Source: Rufibacter sediminis (GTDB taxonomy: Bacteria > Bacteroidota > Bacteroidia > Cytophagales > Hymenobacteraceae). From it: 64,000 bases of DNA. The stretch spans positions 42,871 to 106,870 of the forward strand of contig NZ_JACOAF010000042.1 of assembly GCF_014269285.1 (NCBI RefSeq), in the 5' to 3' direction. The translations under genes were made by a program, and so were the position numbers. Within the stretch, counting starts at the first letter, position 1; each line of letters begins with the position of its first letter. Positions 16,558 through 25,458 of the stretch are shown piece by piece. Under the pieces are notes generated by a model. It was not told the DNA's origin. It was given only the letters and a program-made list of their open reading frames with translations, and did not search any database.

Positions 16558-18773
16558 AAGAGCATTATACAGGCACGGCCACCAATCGGGTAGACGGTCG
16601 GGCCAAGGTTACCGGCGAGGCCAAGTATGCCGCTGAATTTGAAGTTCCTGATTTGCTGTATGGCGTGGTGGTGAACAGCGCCATCAGCAAAGGAAAGATC
16701 ACGCGCATTGATACGTCCGCCGCCCTGGCTTTACCCGGCGTGCACCAGGTGTTCACGCACGAAAACCGCCCCGGCTACACCTGGCTGGACAGTCACTACC
16801 AGGACGAAGACTCACCGCCCGGCTCTCCTTTCCGGCCGCTGTACAACAATGAGATTAAGTTCAGCATGCAGCCCATCGCGTTGGTGGTGGCCGATACTTT
16901 TGAGCTGGCCCGCTACGCCGCCCTTCTGGTACACGCAGAATATGAAAGCCAGCCGCACGAGACCGATCTGGAGGCAAACTTACCCAAGGCCTACAAACCA
17001 AAAAAATACAAGTCGCCCCCACCCTCCGATCCGCGCGGTGATGCTCCGGGGGCTTTCGCGGCCGCCGAAGTGAAACTGGAGGAAGCGTACGCGCATCCGG
17101 CCCACCACCACAACCCCATGGAGATGCACGCCTCCATTGCCATCTGGCAGGAAAGCGGCAAGCTCACCATCTATGATAAGATTCAGGGTGTGCAGAACAG
17201 CCAGAAGTATATCTCCAACGCCTTCGGGGTACCCCAGGAAGACGTGCAGGTGATTTCTCCGTTCGTGGGCGGGGCGTTCGGCTCCGGACTTCGGCCGCAA
17301 TACCAGTTATTCTTGGCGGTGTTAGCCGCGAAGGAACTCAAAAGAGCCGTAAAGGTGGTACTCACCCGGCAGCAGATGTTCTCCTTCGGCCACCGGCCGT
17401 TTACCATCCAACGGCTGGCCATTGGCGCTTCCGCTGATGGCAAACTAGAATCGATCAGCCACAACGCGTTTGCTGAAACCTCACGGTTCGAGGATTACAA
17501 CGAGGATGTAGTGATCTGGCCCGGCGTGCTGTACAACTGCGAGAACGTGGAAGTGAGTCACCAGCTGGTGGGGCTGGATGTGTACACGCCGCTGGACATG
17601 CGGGCTCCCGGCGGAACCACCGGAACTTTCGCGCTAGAAATCGCCATGGATGAGATGGCCTATAAGCTGAACATGGACCCGGTGGAATTCCGCCTGAAGA
17701 ACTACACAGACAAGGACCTGAACAAAGACAAGCCTCACTCCAGCAAGGAACTGAAGGAATGTTACCGGCAGGGAGCTGAGAGATTTGGCTGGGCCAAACG
17801 CAAAATGGAACCCCGCTCCATGAAAGAAGGCCACCAACTGATTGGCTGGGGAATGGCCCACGGGGCCTGGGAGGCGCAACAGCAGGAAGCTGCCGCCAAG
17901 GCGGTCTTGAGCCCAACCGGTAAACTGACCGTCTCCAGCGCCACCGCCGATATCGGGACGGGTACGTACACCGTCATGTCGCAGATTGCCGCCGAAACCA
18001 TGGGCATTGCCCTGGAGGACGTGACCTTTGAACTGGGAGATTCTACCCAACCTAAATCTCCGCTGGAAGGCGGTTCCTGGACCGTTTCATCGGTGGGCTC
18101 GGCGGTAAAACTGGTGTGCGAGAAGCTCCAGGAACAGCTCCTGAAATTGGCCCAGAAAATGGAAAACAGCCCATTTTCAGACGCTAAAATAGAAGATGTT
18201 TCGTTTGAGAACGGACAGATGTTCCTGACCCAGGCTCCGGCCACTTCTATTTCCCTCCAAGCGATTCTAGCCCAAGATGAAGGCCAGCCGCTGGAAGCCG
18301 AAGCCTCTCAGAAACCCGATAAAAAGCAGAAGAACTACTCCAGCTACTCTCATTCAGCCACGTTTGTGGAGGTGAAGGTAGACGAAGACTTAGGCACGGT
18401 GAAAGTTACTCGCATTGTGAGCGCGGTGGCCGCCGGCCGGATCATCAACCCCAAAACCGGCCGCAGCCAGATTCTGGGCGGAGCCGTTTGGGGCATTGGG
18501 GTGGCCCTGGAGGAACATACCGTACTAGACCACACCATCGGTCGTTTTATGACCCATGACCTGGACAAGTACCACCTGCCCGTCAACGCCGATGTGCATG
18601 AGACCGACGTGATCTTTGTGGAGGAGAAAGACGAGATCGTGAACCCGCTGGGAGCCAAAGGGCTGGGCGAGATCGGGATTGTGAGTGTGGCCCCGGCCAT
18701 TGCCAACGCCGTTTTCCATGCCACCGGCAAGAGAATACGGGAATTGCCCATCACCTTAGATAAACTGATGTAG
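16554..18773 (+). CDS. paoC: PaoC/YagR-type molybdopterin-binding catalytic subunit
   Basis: Large catalytic subunit of 739 residues in the xanthine-oxidase family; relatives oxidise aldehydes or aromatic aldehydes to acids. The N-terminal domain has GRAKVTGEAKYAAEF. The cofactor domains have FVGGAFGSG (about residue 237), DMRAPGGTTGTFALE (about residue 345) and TADIGTGTYTVMSQIAAE. The C-terminal GAKGLGEIGI holds the invariant catalytic Glu (about residue 703). No Tat signal or transmembrane segment is seen. The substrate is unknown; aldehyde detoxification is the best guess by relation to PaoABC. Confidence 0.92.
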   Translation: MKEHYTGTATNRVDGRAKVTGEAKYAAEFEVPDLLYGVVVNSAISKGKITRIDTSAALALPGVHQVFTHENRPGYTWLDSHYQDEDSPPGSPFRPLYNNEIKFSMQPIALVVADTFELARYAALLVHAEYESQPHETDLEANLPKAYKPKKYKSPPPSDPRGDAPGAFAAAEVKLEEAYAHPAHHHNPMEMHASIAIWQESGKLTIYDKIQGVQNSQKYISNAFGVPQEDVQVISPFVGGAFGSGLRPQYQLFLAVLAAKELKRAVKVVLTRQQMFSFGHRPFTIQRLAIGASADGKLESISHNAFAETSRFEDYNEDVVIWPGVLYNCENVEVSHQLVGLDVYTPLDMRAPGGTTGTFALEIAMDEMAYKLNMDPVEFRLKNYTDKDLNKDKPHSSKELKECYRQGAERFGWAKRKMEPRSMKEGHQLIGWGMAHGAWEAQQQEAAAKAVLSPTGKLTVSSATADIGTGTYTVMSQIAAETMGIALEDVTFELGDSTQPKSPLEGGSWTVSSVGSAVKLVCEKLQEQLLKLAQKMENSPFSDAKIEDVSFENGQMFLTQAPATSISLQAILAQDEGQPLEAEASQKPDKKQKNYSSYSHSATFVEVKVDEDLGTVKVTRIVSAVAAGRIINPKTGRSQILGGAVWGIGVALEEHTVLDHTIGRFMTHDLDKYHLPVNADVHETDVIFVEEKDEIVNPLGAKGLGEIGIVSVAPAIANAVFHATGKRIRELPITLDKLM

Positions 18774-18775
18774 TA

Positions 18776-18810
18776 GTTTTGGCCCTGTTTTAGGAAAACA
18801 GGGCCAAAAC
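18776..18810. repeat. GTTTT palindrome family, copy 9 (perfect 16-bp stem)
   Basis: Arms GTTTTGGCCCTGTTTT and AAAACAGGGCCAAAAC are exact complements with a 3-nt loop, starting 3 bp after the paoC stop. It may act as a 3' mRNA stabiliser or terminator. Confidence 0.9.
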
Positions 18811-18907
18811 GTAATACCTATTTGGCCTTCGTCTATTTGTGACGTAAATTTAAAATCAAGGTCTATTACATTAGCAGACTGGCCTTGACCCAAATAAGAT
18901 TAGAACC

Positions 18908-19147
18908 ATGGAAATACTCCTTTTCGGGATTACCCGGGAGATAGTGGGAAGCGCAACGTTGAAAGTTCATCCCGAGCAGCCGATCCAGACGGTAGGTGCC
19001 CTGAAAGCTTGGCTGGCAAAACAATATCCGGCCATCGGCAAACTCAGTTCGCTGGCCGTAGCGGTAGACAGCGAGTACGCCGAGGATACCCAAGCCCTTG
19101 CCCCTGGTCAGGAAGTTGCCCTCATTCCGCCCGTGAGCGGAGGTTAA
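18908..19147 (+). CDS. moaD: molybdopterin synthase sulfur carrier subunit MoaD
   Basis: Ubiquitin-like sulfur carrier of 79 residues ending in the diagnostic double glycine (PPVSGG). MoeB adenylates and sulfurates this C-terminus, and the thiocarboxylate is then used by MoaE. The gene starts 135 bp after paoC and ends 10 bp before moaE. All the other partners in this step are encoded within 4 kb. Confidence 0.93.
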   Translation: MEILLFGITREIVGSATLKVHPEQPIQTVGALKAWLAKQYPAIGKLSSLAVAVDSEYAEDTQALAPGQEVALIPPVSGG

Positions 19148-19157
19148 TCTTTACCGT

Positions 19158-19568
19158 ATGTTGATTAAGATAGTTGAAGAGGTGGACCTGCAGGAGGCCT
19201 ACCATTACCTGCAAGACCCGGCTGCCGGCGGAATTGACCTTTTTGTGGGCACCGTTCGCAACAATGCCCAGGGAAAACACGTGGTAAAGCTGGTGTTTGA
19301 GGCGTATGCCCCCATGGCCCTGAAGGAGATGCAAAAATTGGCCGCCGCCGCCCAGCAGCAGTGGCCCATTGAGAAGTTGGTGATGCTGCACGCCGTGGGC
19401 GAGAAACTGGTGGGTGAACCGGTGGTGATCATCGGGGTAGCCTCGGCGCATAGAGAGGCCGCGTTTACTGCCTCCCGGTTCCTGATTGACGAACTGAAGA
19501 AAACGGTGCCCATCTGGAAGAAAGAATTTTACGAAGACAACAGCGTGTGGGTCAACGCCCATCCGTAA
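19158..19568 (+). CDS. moaE: molybdopterin synthase catalytic subunit MoaE
   Basis: Catalytic subunit of 136 residues that converts cyclic pyranopterin monophosphate to molybdopterin with sulfur from MoaD. The family motifs are FVGTVRNNAQGK (about residues 29-40), LVFEAYAPMALKEM, HAVGEKLVGEPVVII and ASAHREAAF. The active-site lysine region IWKKEFYED lies near residue 117. It sits directly between moaD and moaA, with gaps of 10 and 7 bp, indicating one transcript. Confidence 0.95.
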   Translation: MLIKIVEEVDLQEAYHYLQDPAAGGIDLFVGTVRNNAQGKHVVKLVFEAYAPMALKEMQKLAAAAQQQWPIEKLVMLHAVGEKLVGEPVVIIGVASAHREAAFTASRFLIDELKKTVPIWKKEFYEDNSVWVNAHP

Positions 19569-19575
19569 CCTTGAC

Positions 19576-20568
19576 ATGAGCAAACCACTATTAATAGATA
19601 AATACGGGCGGCAACTAACCTACCTGCGGCTTTCGGTCACAGACCGGTGCAACTTCCGGTGCTACTACTGCATGCCGGAGGAAGGGATGGACTTTGCCGC
19701 CCGGAAGGAATTGCTGTCGTTTGAGGAGATGTACCAACTGTGCTCACTTTTCTGCGGCATGGGCGTGAACAAGATCCGGATTACCGGAGGCGAACCTTTC
19801 GTGCGGGCGGGCATCATCCCGTTCCTGCGCAAACTCAGCCAGATTCCGGGCCTGGAGGAAATCACCGTCACCAGCAACGGCTCCCTTACCCCGAAACAGA
19901 TCGTGGCCTTGCAGGAAATCGGGATCCGGAAAATCAACATCAGCCTGGATTCTCTGGACCGAGAACGGTTTCACCGCATCACCCGGCGCGATCAGTTTGA
20001 CAGCGTGTACGCCAGTATTTTTCAGCTGCTCACCTCGGGGTTTGAAGTGAAACTGAACTGCGTAGTGGCCGAGAACAAAAACATCCAAGACATTCTCCCC
20101 TTCGTGGAGCTCACCAAAGAGTATGACCTGGCGGTGCGCTTTCTGGAGGAAATGCCCTTTAATGGCAGCGATTCCTTTGAAACGCCGCTCTGGAGCCACC
20201 GCGAGATTTACCAGCACATCCAAGCCCATCATCCGGTTCTAGAGAAACTGCAGAGCGAACCCTCGTCCACCTCGGTGAATTATCAGGTGCCGGGCTACAA
20301 AGGAACGTTTGGGATCATCCCCTCCTTCAGCCGGACGTTCTGCGGCACCTGTAACCGCATCCGGTTAGGGGCCACTGGTGAACTTCGCACTTGCCTGTAC
20401 GGCCCACCGGCCACCAACCTCCGCGACCTGATCCGGCTGGGCGCCTCTCCTACCCAGTTGGAGGAAGAAATTCTCTTCGCGGTAAGCACCCGGGAAAAGG
20501 ACGGCTTTGCCGCCGAAGCCAGTTACTTCCACGCCAAACATGAATCCATGTCTGTATTGGGCGGGTAA
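19576..20568 (+). CDS. moaA: GTP 3',8-cyclase MoaA
   Basis: Radical SAM enzyme of 330 residues that starts molybdenum cofactor synthesis by cyclising GTP. The N-terminal 4Fe-4S/SAM site is CNFRCYYC (Cys25, Cys29, Cys32). The second cluster is in CGTCNRIRLGATGELRTCLYG (Cys residues near 258, 261 and 275; written here as one 21-residue region in parts: CGTCNRI and LRTCLYG). The protein ends in the Gly-Gly tail needed by MoaA (SVLGG). It is the last gene of the moaD-moaE-moaA group; two family repeats lie between it and moaC. Confidence 0.95.
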   Translation: MSKPLLIDKYGRQLTYLRLSVTDRCNFRCYYCMPEEGMDFAARKELLSFEEMYQLCSLFCGMGVNKIRITGGEPFVRAGIIPFLRKLSQIPGLEEITVTSNGSLTPKQIVALQEIGIRKINISLDSLDRERFHRITRRDQFDSVYASIFQLLTSGFEVKLNCVVAENKNIQDILPFVELTKEYDLAVRFLEEMPFNGSDSFETPLWSHREIYQHIQAHHPVLEKLQSEPSSTSVNYQVPGYKGTFGIIPSFSRTFCGTCNRIRLGATGELRTCLYGPPATNLRDLIRLGASPTQLEEEILFAVSTREKDGFAAEASYFHAKHESMSVLGG

Positions 20569-20603
20569 ACGGGGCTCGTGAAAGATAGACCGATACTCCC
20601 CTT

Positions 20604-20638
20604 GTTTTGAGAGCGTTTCACGAAAACAGGCTTAAAAC
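20604..20638. repeat. GTTTT palindrome family, copy 10
   Basis: GTTTTGAGAGCG ... ACAGGCTTAAAAC, 36 bp after moaA. Confidence 0.8.
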
Positions 20639-20748
20639 GACTAAGTTCTGATTGCGATCAGCTTCTTGAATCTGACAGAAGAGCGATGGGTTTCTACCCA
20701 AGCCTCTATCGCTTTTTCAGTACATAACTAGATACCACGTCCGGAGCT

Positions 20749-20784
20749 GTTTTAAGGCTATTTTTCTGAAAACAGCCTTAAAAC
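20749..20784. repeat. 36-bp GTTTT palindrome family, copy 11
   Basis: GTTTTAAGGCTATTTT and AAAACAGCCTTAAAAC, close to the family consensus, ending 21 bp upstream of the moaC start. Confidence 0.88.
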
Positions 20785-20805
20785 GACGAAAGCATAACCA
20801 ATAAC

Positions 20806-21285
20806 ATGAGTTCACTTTCCCATATCGATGAGCAGGGGCAGCCCAGCATGGTAGATGTGTCCGCGAAAGCGGTGACGACCAGAACTGCCATTGCCGAGGG
20901 CTTTGTCCATTTCCCCGAGGCCGTATATGAGCAACTGGCGGGGCAGAATTTTCTCACCAAAAAAGGCGCGGTGTTCCAGACGGCGATCATTGCGGGCGTC
21001 ATGGCGGCTAAAAAGACCTCGGATATCATTCCGCTGTGCCATCCGCTGGCGCTTTCTACCTGTAAGATTGACATTGAACCAGCCCCTGATTTTAGCCTAA
21101 AAGTCACCTGCCTGGTGCGGTGCGAAGGCAAAACCGGCGTGGAAATGGAGGCGTTGACCGGCGTGTCGGCTGCGGCCTTGACCATCTATGACATGTGCAA
21201 AGCGCTTACCCACGATATCTCCATCACAGACATCCGGCTGGTGCAGAAAACCGGCGGTAAATCAGACCAGTATGCAGCCCAGTAA
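20806..21285 (+). CDS. moaC: cyclic pyranopterin monophosphate synthase MoaC
   Basis: Acts with MoaA to turn GTP into cyclic pyranopterin monophosphate. It has 159 residues, the full family length. The signatures KKTSDIIPLCHPLALS (about residues 67-82) and MEALTGVSAAALTIYDMCKA (about residues 112-131) and the C-terminal KTGGKS are all visible. The ATG lies 21 bp after a family repeat. The 3' end overlaps mobA by 14 bp. Confidence 0.96.
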   Translation: MSSLSHIDEQGQPSMVDVSAKAVTTRTAIAEGFVHFPEAVYEQLAGQNFLTKKGAVFQTAIIAGVMAAKKTSDIIPLCHPLALSTCKIDIEPAPDFSLKVTCLVRCEGKTGVEMEALTGVSAAALTIYDMCKALTHDISITDIRLVQKTGGKSDQYAAQ

Positions 21286-21874
21286 AAACTTGTTCGGACT
21301 TGTGTTGAGCGGCGGGCAAAGCTCCCGCATGGGCCAGGACAAAGGCTTGCTTCAATACCACGGCGTAACGCAGCGGGCGCATCTGTACTCTTTGCTGCAG
21401 CAGGTGTGTGAGCGGGTGTATCTGAGTTTACGCCCCTGCCAGGAAGCCGAGTTGGAAGGAGATTTCCAGTACCTGCTGGACGAACTGGACGTGCGCGGTC
21501 CGTTGAACGGTATTTTAAGTGCCCTGCAGCAACACCCGCAGGCGGCTTGGTTGGTGGTGGCGTGTGACCTTCCGTTGGTCAACGCCAGTACTCTTGAAAA
21601 ACTGGTGCGGGAACGCGACAGCTCTAAAATTGCAACGGCGTACGCCACCACCGGCTCCCATTTACCAGAACCCTTGGTAGCCATCTGGGAACCAGCGGCC
21701 TTTGCGCCCGCCCTGGCCTTCACAGAAACCGGCAAAACCTGCCCCCGTAAGTTTCTACTCCACACCGACATCAAACTGATCCATCCGGCCGACGATGAGG
21801 AACTGTACAATGCCAACAGCCCCGAGGAATTCGCTTACATCACCCAAAAACTACATCATGGACAACAGATATAG
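21272..21874 (+). CDS. mobA: molybdenum cofactor guanylyltransferase MobA
   Basis: Transfers GMP to molybdenum cofactor to make the guanine dinucleotide form. It has 200 residues from the ATG at 21272 (MQPSKNLFG), which overlaps the moaC end by 14 bp. A start at 21188 would lie wholly inside moaC. The nucleotide-binding motif is GLVLSGGQSSRMGQDKG (residues 8-24), followed by VVACDLPLVNASTL with the metal-binding Asp. The 3' end overlaps the moeB start by 17 bp. Confidence 0.92.
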   Translation: MQPSKNLFGLVLSGGQSSRMGQDKGLLQYHGVTQRAHLYSLLQQVCERVYLSLRPCQEAELEGDFQYLLDELDVRGPLNGILSALQQHPQAAWLVVACDLPLVNASTLEKLVRERDSSKIATAYATTGSHLPEPLVAIWEPAAFAPALAFTETGKTCPRKFLLHTDIKLIHPADDEELYNANSPEEFAYITQKLHHGQQI

Positions 21875-22943
21875 CCGCCAACTGCAACTCCCCGGTTTCG
21901 GGCCAGAGGCACAGCAAAAACTTCGGGCGGCCAGGGTGCTGGTCGTGGGCGCGGGCGGATTAGGCGTGCCGGTGCTACAGTATTTGGCTGGCATGGGCAT
22001 AGGGACACTTGGCATCGTGGACGGTGACACCATCAGCCTGACCAACCTGCACCGCCAGGTTTTGTACGGTACAGCCGAAGTGGGGCAATTGAAAGTGACG
22101 GTGGCCGTTCAAAAGCTCTCTTTGCTCAACCCCGAGATCCGGTTAGTTCCTTATCCCACGCACCTCACCCCGCAGAACGCGCGGGAGATCCTGGAAAGCT
22201 ACGACCTGGTCATTGACGCCACCGACAACTTTGAGGCGCGTTATCTCATCAACGATGCCTGTGTGCTGATGGGCAAACCGTTCGTGTATGGGGCGCTGCA
22301 CCAGTTTGAGGGACAGGTGAGCGTCTTCAATTTTGCCGGCGGCCCCACCTACCGATGCCTCTATCCTACCCCTCCCTCGGCTCAGGAAATCCCGGACTGT
22401 AACACGGCGGGCGTGCTGGGCGTTGTGCCCGGTTTAATTGGCCTCCAGCAGGCGCTGGAGGCGGTGAAAGTGTTAACCGGCGTGGGCAAATCGCTCTCGG
22501 GGTACCTGCTCATGGTGGATTACCTGAACCAGACCCAACACAAAATAAAGCTGAAGGTTAATCCTGAAAACCAGCAGATCACCACCTTGCAGGGCTCCTA
22601 TGCCGTGGCAAGTTGCACCAAGGTGCCGGAAGTAACGGCTACGGAGTTGTACGACTGGTTCAAGGAAGGCAAGAAAATGCTGCTGCTGGATGTCAGGGAA
22701 CAGAATGAATACATGACGGGGCATTTGCAGAAATCGCTGCTCACGCCTTTGTCGGTGTTCAGGAAGCAGATGGATCAACTACCCCAGCACCTTCCCATCG
22801 TGACCATCTGCCAGAAGGGAAGCCGCAGCCTCAAAGCCGCTGAAATGCTCCTGGAGAAAGAAGCTTCCACGGAAGTCTACAGCCTGACAGGCGGCATGGA
22901 AGCCTGGCTCTCACAGTTGCCCAACAAACTGGTGGTGAAATAA
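21858..22943 (+). CDS. moeB: MoeB-type adenylyltransferase with C-terminal rhodanese domain
   Basis: Activates the MoaD C-terminus with ATP and probably sulfurates it. It has 361 residues from the ATG at 21858 (MDNRYSRQLQLPGFG). The ThiF/MoeB domain has VLVVGAGGLGVPVLQYLAGMG near residue 30 (core GAGGLG) and IVDGDTISLTNLHRQ. The C-terminal rhodanese domain has LLLDVREQNEYMTGHL (about residue 276) and the active-site loop TICQKGSRS (Cys near residue 317). The fusion resembles MOCS3-like proteins, so one polypeptide can adenylate and sulfurate MoaD. It sits between mobA and a TauE/SafE gene. Confidence 0.92.
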   Translation: MDNRYSRQLQLPGFGPEAQQKLRAARVLVVGAGGLGVPVLQYLAGMGIGTLGIVDGDTISLTNLHRQVLYGTAEVGQLKVTVAVQKLSLLNPEIRLVPYPTHLTPQNAREILESYDLVIDATDNFEARYLINDACVLMGKPFVYGALHQFEGQVSVFNFAGGPTYRCLYPTPPSAQEIPDCNTAGVLGVVPGLIGLQQALEAVKVLTGVGKSLSGYLLMVDYLNQTQHKIKLKVNPENQQITTLQGSYAVASCTKVPEVTATELYDWFKEGKKMLLLDVREQNEYMTGHLQKSLLTPLSVFRKQMDQLPQHLPIVTICQKGSRSLKAAEMLLEKEASTEVYSLTGGMEAWLSQLPNKLVVK

Positions 22944-22948
22944 TACCC

Positions 22949-23707
22949 ATGGACTGGAACTTCGTTTTGCTCATCCTCAGCTTCTTTGTGATTGCCACGC
23001 TGTATTCTTCGGTGGGTTTTGGCGGAGGCTCCAGTTACCTGGCGTTGCTCGCGCTTTTCCTGCCCAACTTTCTGGAGATCAAATCCACGGCCTTGCTGTG
23101 CAATCTGGTGGTGGTGAGCGGCGGCACGTACCTTTTCATCAAAGAAGGCTTATTCAATTTAAAGAAGTTTCTGCCGCTGGCCTTATGTAGCGTGCCCGCC
23201 GCCTTTCTGGGAGCCATGGTGCCCCTAAAGCAGGCTTCCTTTTTCATTTGCCTGGGCGGAGTCCTGGCCTTCTCGGGTTTTCTGCTGGTGCTGCAATTCT
23301 TCACGCAGCCGGTGGCCCAGCGAATCCAGTACGGCCATCACTCCCGTCTTTTCAACCTCCTGCTGGGAACCGGCTCCGGTTTTGTATCCGGTCTGGTGGG
23401 GATTGGCGGCGGCATTCTGCTTTCGCCGGTGCTGCACCTGCTGCGGTGGGCCGATGCCCGCACCATCGCCGCACTGGCCTCCTTTTTCATTCTGGTGAAC
23501 TCCATAGCGGGTTTACTGGGGCAAGTGGCCGGCGGAAACTTCAAAGCAGACCTTTCCTTATTGGCTCCGCTCCTGCTGGCGGTGCTGGTGGGCGGACAGC
23601 TGGGTACGCGGATCAGCCTCCGGAGAATCAAACCGCAGGCGGTAAAAGGCCTCACCGGCGTCTTTGTGCTCTTCATCGGGCTGAAGCTGGTTTTTAGTTA
23701 TCTTTAA
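22949..23707 (+). CDS. TauE/SafE-family membrane permease
   Basis: Integral membrane protein of 252 residues with about eight predicted helices. It has the family repeats SSVGFGGGSSYLALLALF near the N-terminus and SGLVGIGGGILLSPVLHLL in the middle. TauE/SafE proteins export or import sulfur-containing or organic anions such as sulfite. It starts 6 bp after moeB and ends 18 bp before moeA, so it is embedded in the cofactor operon. A role in handling sulfur compounds around MoaD sulfuration, or in oxyanion transport, is inferred only from this position. Confidence 0.88.
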   Translation: MDWNFVLLILSFFVIATLYSSVGFGGGSSYLALLALFLPNFLEIKSTALLCNLVVVSGGTYLFIKEGLFNLKKFLPLALCSVPAAFLGAMVPLKQASFFICLGGVLAFSGFLLVLQFFTQPVAQRIQYGHHSRLFNLLLGTGSGFVSGLVGIGGGILLSPVLHLLRWADARTIAALASFFILVNSIAGLLGQVAGGNFKADLSLLAPLLLAVLVGGQLGTRISLRRIKPQAVKGLTGVFVLFIGLKLVFSYL

Positions 23708-23725
23708 CGTTCCGAACTCCCCACT

Positions 23726-24916
23726 ATGATCTCCGTTGCCCAAGCGTTACAGTTGGTGCTGCAGCACAAAATCAGCCCCCAGACAGAAGAAGTAGAGCTG
23801 CTTCAGTCGCTAGGGCGGACACTGGCGCAGGATGTCACCGCCGACCGTGACTTTCCGCCGTTTCACCGGGTCACCATGGATGGCATCGCGGTACGCGCCT
23901 CAGATTTTGTGGCGGGAATCAGGGCTTTTCCGATAGAAGAGATTCACGCGGCCGGTTCTCCCCAGAAGACGTTACATCACCCAGGGCATTGCCTGGAAGT
24001 CATGACCGGGGCCGTACTGCCACAGGGCACCGATGCGGTTGTTCCTTACGAGGAGTGTACGATGCACGAAAATGTGGCAACGGTACTGGCCGAAAAAGTA
24101 AGAGCCGGGCAGAACATCCATCCGCAAGGCTCCGATAAGAAAGCGGGCGAAGTGCTGCTCACCTCCGGGGTAAAGATTACGCCCGCCATTCTGGGTACAT
24201 TGGCTTCGGTGGGATACGCGCAGGTCCCGGTGTTTCAGCTGCCAAGTGTGGCCATCTGCTCCACGGGAGATGAATTGGTGGAGGTGCAGCAACAGCCATT
24301 ACCGCACCAGATCAGGCGCTCCAATGCCTACATGCTGGCCGGTGCCTTGCAACAGGAAAACATCCAGGCCAGCCTCTTTCACTTACCCGATGAACCCGCC
24401 ATCATGCAAAAGCGCCTGGCCAAAATTCTGGAAGCACATGATGTTTTGCTGCTGTCGGGCGGGGTCTCAAAAGGCAAGTTCGACTTTCTGCCGCAGGTGT
24501 TGGAAGAACTGGGTTTTACGCCTGTTTTCCATAAAATAGCCCAAAAACCCGGCAAGCCCATGTTGTTTGGAACTCTGCCTGAGCAGAAGGTGGTGTTTGG
24601 CTTACCCGGAAACCCGGTCTCCACGTTTGTGTGTTACCAGCTCTTCTTCCGGCCTTGGTTACATGCCTCTTTGCACCAAGACCACCAGCCAGCCTCGGCT
24701 CAATTAACGCAAACCCTCACGTTCAAGCCAGCCCTCACCTACCATGTCCCGGTAAAACTGCACCAAGACCAAGGCATCCTAAAAGCCACTCCCATTCCCA
24801 CCACCGGTTCCGGTGATTTAACCAGTATTCTGGAAGCCGATGGTTTGTTAAGTCTGCCGCCTGAACAAGAAAATTTCGCGGCCGGGGAGGCTTTTCCTTT
24901 GACCTTGTTCACCTGA
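23726..24916 (+). CDS. moeA: molybdopterin molybdenumtransferase MoeA
   Basis: Inserts molybdate into adenylylated molybdopterin. It has 396 residues, the standard length. Domain order: N-terminal linker (DRDFPPFHRVTMDGIAV, about residues 46-62), MoeA domain with VMTGAVLPQGTDAVVPYE, the MoCF-like domain with SVAICSTGDELVE and LLLSGGVSKGKFDFLP (about residues 240-255), and GLPGNPVSTFVCYQLF before the C-terminal beta domain. It closes the molybdenum block; a family repeat follows at 24951. No separate mogA/moaB or molybdate transporter gene is seen in the window. Confidence 0.95.
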   Translation: MISVAQALQLVLQHKISPQTEEVELLQSLGRTLAQDVTADRDFPPFHRVTMDGIAVRASDFVAGIRAFPIEEIHAAGSPQKTLHHPGHCLEVMTGAVLPQGTDAVVPYEECTMHENVATVLAEKVRAGQNIHPQGSDKKAGEVLLTSGVKITPAILGTLASVGYAQVPVFQLPSVAICSTGDELVEVQQQPLPHQIRRSNAYMLAGALQQENIQASLFHLPDEPAIMQKRLAKILEAHDVLLLSGGVSKGKFDFLPQVLEELGFTPVFHKIAQKPGKPMLFGTLPEQKVVFGLPGNPVSTFVCYQLFFRPWLHASLHQDHQPASAQLTQTLTFKPALTYHVPVKLHQDQGILKATPIPTTGSGDLTSILEADGLLSLPPEQENFAAGEAFPLTLFT

Positions 24917-24950
24917 ACAACGCTCATAAGAGTAGACCGTTAGCCGACAC

Positions 24951-24986
24951 GTTTTTAGCTTGTTTTAGTTAAAACGAAGCAAAAAC
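24951..24986. repeat. 36-bp GTTTT palindrome family, copy 12
   Basis: GTTTTTAGCTTGTTTT and AAAACGAAGCAAAAAC, 35 bp after moeA. Confidence 0.85.
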
Positions 24987-25054
24987 GTCTACCCTTAGCT
25001 GCTTCATCTTGAAGCAATTCACGTATAGAAATACGCAACATTAACATTTATATC

Positions 25055-25375
25055 ATGGAAAATACCGCCTGGAATGCAGAACGTTACCGCGAATTGAACG
25101 GCTATTTCAAGGAGAAAATCAGGCAACGGTTAAGCTCTGATCCAAATCTGCTCCAGCAGGTTGCCGAAGGAAAAAGCCTGGAGTTGCAAGATATTGTGGC
25201 GAGTTTATCTATGGAGGATCAGGCGTTATGGAAAGAATTCCTGCACCTGGATCAGCTTAAAATGCACCAAGACTTACAAAACCACCTGGAGGGCAAAGGG
25301 ACACCGCTACACGATGGCTCGGGTTTTTACCGTCAACCAAACACTGAAAACGAGCACGACAATCCTCTTTGGTAG
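25055..25375 (+). CDS. hypothetical protein
   Basis: I do not recognise this 106-residue protein. It is helical and charged (NAERYRELNGYFKEKIRQRL, SLELQDIVASLSMEDQALW) with a disordered C-terminus rich in Gly, Asn and His (about residues 80-106). There is no signal peptide. The ATG lies 14 bp after an AT-rich leader. It is separated from moeA by a family repeat and probably has its own promoter. It looks like a small cytoplasmic protein. Confidence 0.68.
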   Translation: MENTAWNAERYRELNGYFKEKIRQRLSSDPNLLQQVAEGKSLELQDIVASLSMEDQALWKEFLHLDQLKMHQDLQNHLEGKGTPLHDGSGFYRQPNTENEHDNPLW

Positions 25376-25458
25376 TGTTCACGGAACAGAAATCGCTTCT
25401 TGACGATATTGCGATGTAGGCAACATTGCCCAACTCTGTTTTGATCAGGTTTGCTTGC

